From positions 256,981-320,980 of the forward strand of contig QKWP01000254.1 in assembly GCA_003550325.1 (NCBI GenBank): a stretch of 64,000 nt of DNA. The letters run 5' to 3'. Position numbers and translations under genes: made by a program. The DNA is from Gigaspora rosea. Lineage: Eukaryota > Glomeromycota > Glomeromycetes > Diversisporales > Gigasporaceae. Below, piece after piece: positions 36,116 through 45,744 of the stretch. The notes beneath the pieces are model-generated. The model was not told where the DNA came from, did not search any database, and saw only the letters and a program-made list of their open reading frames with translations. The first letter of the stretch is position 1. Each line of letters begins with the position of its first letter.

Positions 36116-37128
36116 GGGTGTAGTGACTTAGGAAAGTTGGTAAGTTGTCATTTCCAAGTGGCAGATCTAGGGTTCAAATCCCACTGATGATGCTTTGAAA
36201 AATAGACCTGTGTTCTGGTAACTGTTTCCTGTCGATCGGTTGGATACATTATTTGTAGTCCTTGGTTATCATCTCGAATAGGAGCTTTCGGGCGAAGTTG
36301 TGTCTTGTGATACAAACAAATACAAGAAACTGGGGAAACAGAAACCCATTTGGCAAGACCCAAGTAAGGAGGTAGCAAAGATCTTTGACTGTGCTACCTA
36401 AACCGGAATATTGGACCTGGAGCTGAAGAATCAGATGTTGATCTCAGGGACAAGGTCTATCAACCTGGCCACCGGATCGAGTACCGGAGGAAAAGGACCT
36501 ATGTTATAGAAGTAGGTACCAGGGGGAGAAAAACCATAATGGCGCCTAATGCCAGGTAGATCAACCCTTCCGGGCCAACTGGATTGGAAGTCTGAGAAAA
36601 TAGTGAAGGACCGGTAGGAAAGTGGTGGTGGGTACCGGGGTCAGAGCGAACCTTATAAGGGCAGAAGTAGGTAATAGTAGTGGTTGGGTATCCCCTGACT
36701 GCAAGTTGCTCGCCTCAGTGAATGCGTAAGTTACTGAAAAGTAGGTGAATACCTGATGGGACAGGTACCGCTTTACCAAGGTTTCTGTTGAGGATAAGCC
36801 AGATTGTACCTTTGGGTATAAGAAGGAGTCCTAAGGGCTCTTGCGAAAAGAGACCCGGGTGGCTGGACTGACCGTATAGGTAACACAGACATCCGGTGAA
36901 TCTGTTGAAAGTCTAGATGGGAAACTGAAAATCAGAGCGTTTAAATAGGCAATTCCTGTAGCTGGGTTGCAGGTATGGCATCTAGTATGGAACCTTCGGG
37001 CGGACTACTTAAATTAGACACCAAAAGTGTACATGTGACTAGTTGTACTCTCATCCATGTAGAATTCAGATGCATAAACAGAATAAAGTATATGCCCCAA
37101 AACAGGCATTTTGAAATTGAAAAAAAAA
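36116..37128 (+). mobile_element. Full-length tRNA-headed retroposon (long SINE-like), copy 1
   Basis: The 5' end looks like a tRNA-derived pol III head: an A-box-like TAGGAAAGTTGG (36129-36140) and a perfect B box GGTTCAAATCC (36171-36181). About 900 bp of GC-richer body follows, ending in an A-run (about 37120-37128). Flanking direct repeats ATCGCAAATCATA (36103-36115) and ATCGCAATTCATA (37128-37140) differ at one base and mark target-primed insertion. No ORF of its own. At about 1 kb it is long for a SINE. Related copies lie at 38135-38840, 53681-54565 and 2655-2795. Confidence 0.85.
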
Positions 37129-38115
37129 TCGCAATTCATAATTTAAAATAAAATCTACATTTTCTACTTAACCTGCTAGCGTTCCAAAACCTACTAATAC
37201 TTGTTTATTATAATTTTTTTTAAAACTAACTCTAACCCTAAAAAATGCACCCTAAAAAATTTAGTTTTCGAGATTTTATACTATAATTTCATTTTAATCT
37301 GAATTTCATTATAATTTGCCACATTAAATAATAAATTGATTATAATAACAAATTAATGTATTATTAAATAAAATAAATTTAATGTATGATTAAAAATAAG
37401 AAAAACTAATTTGACACTAGGTGTTTGAAACATGGGTTTTGTGTAACATGTAAATCAAAATAATTTTTATCAAATAAACAAAGAAATAACTAAAATTTTT
37501 ACTAATATTAGAGTTAGAGTTAAGGTCTGGGATGGATTAGTGATGCCACCAAAATTGATTTTTGAAAAAGACTATTTCGTCTTCATTAGAGAAAATTAAA
37601 ATTTTTTATAAGAAAGAGCAAATAAAATTTATATAGATATGTTTCTTATAATTTCATCTATTCAAAAAAAGTATCAAATAATTTTGTCTTTCAAGTAAAA
37701 TAGGTCAAAAACAATTTCGTCTTCAAATTTTAATTTCGAGTTTTAGAACCCAAAATGCTTTTGTCTTTATGTATAGGATGGATAGAAGCATGTTTTATAC
37801 CAAAATTTTATGAGAAATTTTTTTACTAGAGCCCCAAAGATAATTTTATAGATAAAATTTTAAAATATAATTAAGTTTGGGTTTTTTGTTTTGTTTTGTT
37901 GTACAAAAAATAATCTGCATATGATCTACAAAGTGCATTTAATTCAATATTATGATGGCTTTTATATTTATTTTGTGTAGCTAAGTGTCAATACACCTAG
38001 TGTCCAAATAGTAATTGTCAAATTATTTAATTTAAATAAAATAAATTATTAAAATAAATAATGTTTGTGTGTAATTAAATAAAATAAATTAAAATAAATA
38101 ATATTTGTATGTATT
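37129..38115. other. AT-rich spacer
   Basis: No gene seen. It contains short 'taactctaaccctaa' telomere-like motifs near 37225-37240 and an (AAATAAAT)-rich stretch near 38030-38100. Confidence 0.5.
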
Positions 38116-38134
38116 TTATGTTGTATATAATTTT

Positions 38135-38840
38135 TTTTTTTTAACTTTAGAGGCCGGGTACTATGGCCGGGATTTTATTATGAGTTATTAGGACGTAATA
38201 TTTATTACATGAATGAGGATACAACTAGCCACATGTGCACCTTTGGTGCCTAATTTAAGTAGTCCGCCCAAAGGTTCTACACTAGCTGCCATACCTACAA
38301 CCCAACTATGGGAATTGCCTATTTAAACCCTCTGGTTCACGCTCTTCCTATTACTACCCGTTACACTGCACAAGCGCAGATATTAAGGGGCCCCAACTCT
38401 TTTAGGTAAATCATCAGCCTAAGGGCTACTTTACCCTTGCATCAACTGCCTACCGTTATCTTCTGTGTCCCATTTCACTTCGGATACGGATTTAGCGACA
38501 AAGCTGCCTGCCCTTATTAGGTTCATTCTGATCCCGGCCACCCACCTTCTTTTGGTAGTACCATTGTAGATCTTCACTATTACCTCCTAATTCGGGACTT
38601 GCCAAATGGGTTTCCATTTCTCTGGTTTCCTGGATTTTACGGTGTAATGATAACACCATTGCGCCGTAGCTCCCATTCAAGATGGTGGAACCAAGGTAAC
38701 AGGTTTTTACAACCCAACCAATCTGAGCCACATAGTTACCGAACACAGCCCTATTGTTCAAAGCGTCAACAGTGGGATTCGAACTGTCAACCTGCCACTT
38801 GGGGGTGACACTTTGACCACTTCTCTAAGGCGCCACATCC
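38135..38840 (-). mobile_element. Full-length tRNA-headed retroposon, copy 2, perfect 19-bp TSD
   Basis: The element reads on the minus strand. Its head ends at 38840, with a B box (AGTTCGAATCC, complement of 38775-38785) and an A-box-like TAGAGAAGTGG (complement of 38817-38827). Its poly-A tail is the T-run at about 38131-38142. Perfect 19-bp direct repeats TTATGTTGTATATAATTTT flank it (38116-38134 and 38841-38859). The body is about 300 bp shorter than copy 1 through an internal difference, but the 3' third is well conserved. Confidence 0.92.
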
Positions 38841-38859
38841 TTATGTTGTATATAATTTT

Positions 38860-39285
38860 AAATTGATTACTTTAAAAATATCTAAAAGTTTTGAAATGAA
38901 AAAATAATCAATGATATGTCACATAATTAATGTCTGCTCAGGTTCAGCAAAAATATGATTTTTGGGCAATTTGAGATTTTTTAAAAATTAAACTAAAATG
39001 GAACAAGTCATATAACTTTCACCTTTAGATGTTTCGCACTATACTAATAACATTCTTCTGTTGAATGGTGAATTATCAATAAGTGGTAATTCACAATTAA
39101 AGGGTCAAAATTTCATCGTAAAAATCCATATCGGTTGATTTTTGAAATACCCTAAAAATTTTGGGGTTCAAATAATATATATAATGATCTGCATATACAG
39201 TATATATTATACTATATGACGTAATATATGAAATAGCGATTATCAACTGATTAAATCAGTAGATTTTTTTTTTATTAGTCTTGTT
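38860..39285. other. AT-rich spacer
   Basis: No gene, RNA or repeat that I can support. Confidence 0.4.
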
Positions 39286-39289
39286 AGTA

Positions 39290-39850
39290 CGTAGTATCGT
39301 CGTTACTAAAGCAGTTACTTTGAATTCGGTGTTGTCGTCGTTACCTGGCTTCGTCGTTGGTGCCTTGGTGAATTGTCATTTCGGCTTCGTCATTGGTGCC
39401 TTGGTGAATTGTATGGTTATGGCTTTGTCGTTGGTGCCTTGGTGATTGTGTGTTTTGGCTTCTTGTTTTTGATGCCTTGGTGAGTTGTATATCATCGCTT
39501 CGGCTTCATTTTGGTGCCTTAGTGAATTTTATTTCATTTTGGCTTCGTTGTTGGTGTTTTGGTAAGCTGTGTGTCATTTTTTTGTTGATGCTTTGGTAAA
39601 TTGTATAGTTATCAAGTATATTGCTTAGGTTTTGCTTCTTTTATGTTGGTAGTAAAGTCTTCTTTTATGTTGGTAGTGGTGGTCTTGGTTGGCGAAGTCA
39701 GCTTCGTATAGTCATTTCGGCTTTGTCATTAGTGCCTTGATAAGTCGTATGTCGTCATTTCAGCTCCTCGATGTTGGTACCTTGGTGAGATTATCGCGTA
39801 TGGCGTTTAGGTTTTGCTTCTTTATATTGGTCGGGTCTAATTCATAGGGG
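39290..39850. repeat. Degenerate minisatellite, ~45-bp unit
   Basis: Variants of 'ggcttcgtcgttggtgcc' followed by 'ttggtgaattgt' recur about ten times with indels. No frame stays open across it. Confidence 0.75.
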
Positions 39851-40329
39851 GTCTGATATGTGGGGTCATTTATACGACAGTTTTACGGTAGTTAGTGGTT
39901 AAATGTAATTTTTTTTTAATAAAAAAGAATTTTTTGTCATACAAATTTCTTTTTTTAATAAAAATTTGAATCATATGAGCTTATTTTTTTGAACAGTTTC
40001 GCAGAATCCTATCTAAGTTAATTGAGCCTAACTAAATCTGGTGTAGTTAAACATTAATCATATTTATTTTCGATTCATTAAAGAAAGTTTTTTTCTTTGA
40101 CAAATAAACGGTTTAATATTTGATCAAAGATTTCACGAGCAAGAAGTTGTATATTCATATTAAAAAAATTAATAATAAAAAAATGAAAAAGTTTTAAACA
40201 TTTGAAAGCTTTACTCATTTATTTTTTTTTATACGAATTAATATAATTAATAATGTAATATGCGTAGTATAATAATAGTTTAATAGAAAATAGAAAATAG
40301 ACAAAGTAATAATAACAAAACTGTCAATA

Positions 40330-40600
40330 ACCTGTAATTAAAATATATAGCGCAAACCCAAACCCAAGCTAAATATGTATCGCGAAACCCAAGTAAATAT
40401 ATATACCGTGAAACTCATACTAAATATATATCATGAAACCCAAGCTAAATACCAAATTGCTAATACTAAATGAAGCCCAAACTAAATATATGTCGCAAGA
40501 TCTAAACAAAACTAAATATGTGCCCAAGATCTAAACAAAAGCTAAGTGCGCATCGTGAGATCTAAACAAACTAAAAAGTTAAACTTTGTAAAGTTTAAAT
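40330..40600. repeat. Degenerate ~30-bp minisatellite
   Basis: Variants of 'ctaaatatatatcgcgaaac' plus 'ccaag' recur about eight times, drifting to 'gagatctaaacaaa' at the right end. Confidence 0.7.
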
Positions 40601-40938
40601 TTTTAAAAAATTTAAAAAACAACTTTTAATTTAAAATTAACTTCTCTTACTTTTTATTAAATTCGATTCTTTCTAAAAAAACTCATGGGTTTTACTATAT
40701 TCTCTAGAAAAGACCACAAATTTGACATGTGATTTTGGGGTATGTTTTTTATTTACATCCAATCAACATGTGACTTTTTGCAGATCATTAAATATTTGGG
40801 GGACTAAATTAAGGTCCAATTCCCGATATGATCGGTACAGTTTTACTAATTGCCTTATATAGAAGTGGAATGCTGTACATTTCCAATCATAATAAAAAAC
40901 TCTATAGTAAACAATCAATAAATACTTATATCGTATCA

Positions 40939-41184
40939 TATGGGGTCTTTGCTAGAAAAACCACAGTTAGAGACTATTTAGATTTTGACAATAAAATTTG
41001 AAATTGCTAGCTATCTATTAATCCAATTTGAATAAACTTTTTTTTATTTTATAAAGCTTAAATAGCTTTATAATATAAAAAAAAAGTTTATTCAAATTGG
41101 ATTAATAGATAGCTAGCAATTTCAAATTTTATTGTCAACATCTAAATAGTCTCTAACTGTGGTTTTCCTAGCAAAGACCCCATA
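40939..41184. mobile_element. 246-bp near-perfect palindromic MITE
   Basis: Arms of about 102 bp (40939-41040 and 41083-41184) are inverted copies with about two mismatches, around a short AT loop that is itself palindromic. The ends are TATGGGGTCTTTGC and GCAAAGACCCCATA, so TA may be the target. The TATGGGG ends resemble those of the 11751 and 43067 MITEs. Confidence 0.88.
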
Positions 41185-42425
41185 TTAATGCAATTTTAAT
41201 GATTTAACTATTATTTGAATTAGAAAAGTTGGTTCTGCAAAGTTTAATTAGAAATTATAAATGCTTTGCTTAGTAAAAAATACTTTATATCTGATATGTA
41301 GAAAAACCCCATTTGCATACTATAGAAATTTACTATTAAATATCTGCTATAATTTGTTATAAAATGTTGATTATTTTATACCCTTTATCTGTGATCTTCT
41401 ACTTAATTATTTTTAATTTATTATTATTATTTTTAATTTTATTTTTTATTATGGACAGGACTAGTCAGTGCCCTGTGCACTTTGTGCCCCTATTTTTATA
41501 TCTCAAAATTTTACTAGGGTAACCCCTGTTGCACTTCTAACAAAAAATGATCCTCTCGCGATTTTGTACTAATTTTGATTTTAACCTTAACTCTAACTCT
41601 AATCCTAATCCTAACTTTATGCAAAATTAATTATTAGTACATTAGGTGGTACAAAATACACATGTGCACTTTCTAGAATTTTCCTTTTATTATTTTTATT
41701 TTTATATTATTACAAAACTCAAATCTCAAGTTCTGTTAGTTCTGTTTATTTATATTTATTTAATTTTATTTACTTATATTGGGTTATATTATAGAATGAG
41801 TATAGAGTAGTTATTTGTGATATATTTATAGCATCCAAATGCACAGTAAACAGCTATTTTTTAAGTATTTTTAAATATTTAGTAGTTATTTACCAATAAT
41901 GCAAGAATATATATATAGAATATTATTCGAAATATATTAGGGATCTATTTGTATTAAATTGATAAATATAGATATTTACATCTAATCTGAATTATTAGAT
42001 TTATTAGATTCACTAGATTAATCTGAATTAGTTAGATTGTGGATCGAAATACTAATATTAGGTAAAGAAAATAACTTTGAACTTGTATTGTATATTATTA
42101 TAGTTATACTATAGCTAATACAATGTTTTTATAATTAATTAAAATTACAAAAAAGTAAACAAGATTAAGCACAAATTTTTTTTAATTACAAATTAATCAA
42201 TTTATTGGATTTGTACAATATATTTAAAATTTAGATTTACTCTAAATTATATATTGGATTATACTTTAGAGTTCTGAACTGGATTATAGTAAACCAGATC
42301 ATCCATGTTAAAACGAGTAATTCAAATCACTGATTTGAAACCCAAATTAAATCAGTTGATATATTAATTCATGTTGAATAATTTAGTAATTTGTTCTGTA
42401 TATTAGATCTTATCGCTTCATTTAA
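41185..42425. other. AT-rich spacer
   Basis: No gene seen. A run of telomere-like 'aactctaatcctaa' motifs lies at about 41583-41615. Confidence 0.5.
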
Positions 42426-42427
42426 TA

Positions 42428-43005
42428 CAGTACCGGACAGCAAAAACTATACATTTTTTTCGGCATTGTTTAAAATCTAATAACTTCACAACAAGTAATT
42501 ATTTTAAAAACCCTCTTACAAATTTTTTATTCATAACCTAAACTACAAATCTGTAAGACAGATTTTTGATATCTTGTTTTCAAAAGAAGTTAAGGGTTTA
42601 AAGTTTAGCAACTTTAATAGTAAAGCAGAAATTTGGCGCAGGACAATCTACCAATCAGATTGATGCTAATCACGTGCTCTAATTTGATTGGTTAATATTT
42701 ATTATTAAAAATCCAAAATTTGGCACTTATTATATAAAAAAAATCAATTTTATATTTTAAGAGGAGTGACAAAAATCAGATGATTTTTTAGGGGGGTAAA
42801 AAAAATTAAAATTATATATAAGAACCTGACTATATATATTAAGAAAGAAGGAGGGGTAGGCCTCTGATAAAAAATAATCAGGTGATTAATAACACGGCCC
42901 TAACCAATCAAAATTTTGTTATACAAAATTAGCCAATCAGAATTGTTATAAAATTCTCAAATTTGGCGCCCTAAAAAAATGGATGGTTTTTGCTGTCCGG
43001 TACTG
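42428..43005. mobile_element. 578-bp TIR element with TA target (Tc1/mariner-like ends)
   Basis: The ends CAGTACCGGACAGCAAAAAC and GTTTTTGCTGTCCGGTACTG (the latter reading inward from 43005) are perfect inverted repeats flanked by TA on both sides (42426-42427 and 43006-43007). No transposase ORF. The MITE copy at 42758-42902 sits inside it. Confidence 0.85.
42758..42902. mobile_element. ~145-bp MITE, copy 2 (see 35646)
   Basis: Close relative of 35646-35800, nested inside the 42428-43005 element. The same 'tataagaacctgactata' and 'ggcctctgataaaaaataat' blocks are present. Confidence 0.65.
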
Positions 43006-43066
43006 TAGCAAAGTTTACTTTATTGCTATTTGACTCAAAACTTTACTTTGAAGATTAACTGAGAGT

Positions 43067-43412
43067 ATATGGGTGTTACGTATTAAACAGCCCTTTTTTA
43101 CATATATTTTATTTTGAGATAATTGAGTTTAATTATTTGGTTTGATTTTCAGACTGGTCTGGGATTAATTAAATTTCATGATTTTTATTGGTTAAATGTA
43201 ACAGGTGACTATCAGGTAATCTTGTAATGGGTTGGCCTTATACGGCCTCGTGTAATTTTTCTTTTACAATTATCTTGATTTTTTATTATGCAAATCGACT
43301 TTCATTTATAATTGAAAAATATCGATCATGCCAAAATTTATATAAATCTAATGAAAACTCAATTTTCAAAAAGTTGCAAAAAAGGGCTGTTTTAATACGT
43401 AACACCCCATAT
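43067..43412. mobile_element. 346-bp MITE (covarying-arm family, copy B)
   Basis: The core matches 11751-12098 ('ataattgagtttaat', 'caggtgactatc', 'tatgcaaatcgac'). The arms (43067-43099 and 43378-43412) are inverted copies of each other, containing 'gtgttacgtatta' and 'cagccctttttt', and differ clearly from the arms of copy A while lying at homologous positions. Confidence 0.85.
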
Positions 43413-43485
43413 GACTTATTAACATTTGCCTTAACAAAAATGAATACCTTCACAAGGCAATTATTTTGTTGTTTCATGTTATTGA

Positions 43486-43637
43486 TAGGGATTGGAACCG
43501 CCTAAAATTTTTCTTAATCGTTTAATCGTTTAACCGTTTAATTTGGCCGCCATCAAAATAATTCCGGCCCACGACCAACATAATCTTGTCCGGAACTATA
43601 GAGCAATTTTTAAACGGTTAAACGGTTCCAATCCCTA
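43486..43637. mobile_element. 152-bp hAT-like MITE, perfect 8-bp TSD (twin copy 1)
   Basis: Ends TAGGGATTGGAACCG and CGGTTCCAATCCCTA, flanked by GTTATTGA on both sides (43478-43485 and 43638-43645). The interior has repeated 'atcgtttaatcgtttaaccg'. An almost identical copy is at 44172-44322. Confidence 0.9.
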
Positions 43638-44171
43638 GTTATTGATATTAGATATAGATATTTTGCAAATTCACAAAGTTTGAGTATATAATTTTATTTA
43701 GTTTTGCTTTTTCTCTACAATATTACAAATAAATTACTAATTTTTAACTTTTAAACCAGTAATTTGTCAAATTCTAGTATTTGTTTAAGAGATTTATAAA
43801 TTTATATTATCGTAATTATTATTTTAAATAAAAGAATAAACTATAAATAGTAAATGTTTTTTTTATTTTTATTTTCACTTTATTAATAAATAACAATCAT
43901 TTGTTGATTCAAAAATGATTTAGTTGACTTTTATCCAAGTTGATTTGATTAATGAGTAATTGATCATTTGTATTTAAAATAATTTACATTTCTCATGAAT
44001 TTCTTATCGATAAGCTTTTAAACTTTTTTTATTCAAGTTGATTTAGCCATCATTTATAATCTATTCACTTATTAATTTCTTATTCATGTTAATTCACTAA
44101 ATATTTTATTCAAATTAATTTAATAGGGCAACACTGGTAAATTTAAAAAGTTCGACATGTCGAATGGCAAC

Positions 44172-44322
44172 TGGGGATTGGAACCGCCTAAAATTTTTTT
44201 AATCGTTTAATCGTTTAACCGTTTAATTTGGCCGCTATCAAAATAATTCCGGCCCACGACCAACATAATCTTGCCCGGAACTATAGAGCAATTTTTAAAC
44301 GGTTAAACGGTTCCAATCCCTA
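44172..44322. mobile_element. 151-bp hAT-like MITE, twin copy 2
   Basis: Differs from 43486-43637 at only a few bases, so it moved recently or was copied locally. The flanks (ATGGCAAC and GTATAATG) do not match, so a target duplication is not visible here. Confidence 0.8.
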
Positions 44323-44405
44323 GTATAATGTTGCCAATGGCAACATTATACTACCATTCGACTACATTTGACTTTCATTTGACATAACAAATGGTAGTCG
44401 AAATA

Positions 44406-45720
44406 TAGGGCTGTTAATCGGTCCATCTGGTCCGTCCTGGTTAAAAGACCGCCCAGTCTTTTAAAAAACCGGACCGGACTGCGGTCCAGGACCGAATAGG
44501 ACCGAATAGAGATAGACCGGACAGACTGATGATCAACATAATACTTTTTTGCTATAATGATGAAATTTTGTTAGTATAAAGAATTTCAATACTTTTACAA
44601 TAAGCTTTTCAAAATTTATATTATTTGCTTATATGATATAAGAGAGCAATAATAATTATGGATTAGAAAATAATAGTATATTAATATAGCAAATAGCAAC
44701 ATAACATCATTTAATTAACTTCGTAAATATGAACATTATAGTTAAATTCAGTTAAAAGATTTTTGTCACTTTTACCACTTGATAATTTGATTAAAATAAT
44801 ATAATCATAATTGGGCACGCCAAATGTTCAATCTTGTACTGATTCAAGACAAGAATTGTCTTAATATATGAAAATATTAACAAAACGATTAGATGTTACT
44901 TGCATAGAAAAAAAATAATTATTAATATAATATTGTTAGCATTTACATGTTGTCAAATACTTAAAAAGTTATAAACATAATATATTTAATAAAAAAAATA
45001 TAAAAAATAAAGTATACTACTAGTATCGGGTTATTTTCAAGTTAAAATCCAAAAAAATTTTAATCAGTAAAATGTTATAGTATAAAGTTTTATACGTATT
45101 TTATAAGCACCATAAAATTATATACGTATAAAAAAAAAAAGCCTGCTAGCAGGAAAAAAATTTTGTAAAATTAAAATTTAGAATGGTAAGTCTTCAGTAA
45201 ACCAAGATTTTAAACACAAAAACAGCCCGAACTGTTTCATTATCAAGTGAATTTCGTGATTTAGTAACTGTTAATCCAACTAAACTAAATAGTTGTTCAC
45301 ATGGAACACTAGTAGACATATTAGCTAGAAAATCTTGTATTTGCATATAGGCGTTGTTTGGAACACGAGTTTGAAGCAAGCTAATAGTTAATTTAGTCGA
45401 ATGCAAATTATAACTTTTACCATTAAAAATCCTCGGCTATATTAATCATTAGCTTGTTTCAAACTCGTGTTCCAAAATAATGCCCATAGGCGTTATTTCG
45501 CACAAATACAGTGCAAATTGGAAATCAACTGATCACGCCATTGCTGTCATTAATAAATTTCTTTATTTTATTAACGTTAACAACAGCCCGTTCTCATTAT
45601 ACATTAAACGTGGTTTAATCTTGTTTAACAAACAATATTTTATAGTTGTTTCAAAATGCGTATTATCATGATAATATTTAGTTTATTGATATTTACTATT
45701 AGGACCGATTAACAGCCCTA
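44406..45720. mobile_element. 1.3-kb hAT element with a transposase C-terminal remnant
   Basis: Perfect 19-bp TIRs: TAGGGCTGTTAATCGGTCC (44406-44424) and GGACCGATTAACAGCCCTA (45702-45720). The flanks gtcgaaata (left) and gtcgaatag (right) fit an 8-bp duplication with one extra A. Subterminal 'ggtccgg' and 'ggaccg' motifs cluster at the left end. It contains a hAT dimerisation-domain ORF on the minus strand (45194-45406). Confidence 0.9.
45194..45406 (-). pseudogene. hAT transposase C-terminal dimerisation domain (partial)
   Basis: The 70-codon frame contains 'DFLANMSTSVPCEQLFSLVG' followed by 'TVTKSRNSLDNETV', the hallmark hATC motif (S-x-P-x-E-x-x-F-S ... R-x-x-L) used for transposase dimerisation. 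The N-terminal zinc finger and the catalytic core are absent in this 1.3-kb copy, so it should be non-autonomous. Confidence 0.88.
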
Positions 45721-45744
45721 GTCGAATAGCATAGCAATTTGATC

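Noticed and set aside
36116..36190. tRNA gene
   Set aside because: A and B boxes are present, but the acceptor ends do not pair as a tRNA, there is no normal anticodon arm, and the sequence is the head of a poly-A-tailed element with target duplications.
36148..38808. Short ORFs inside the retroposon copies
   Set aside because: They are not conserved between the three copies and lie in non-coding bodies.
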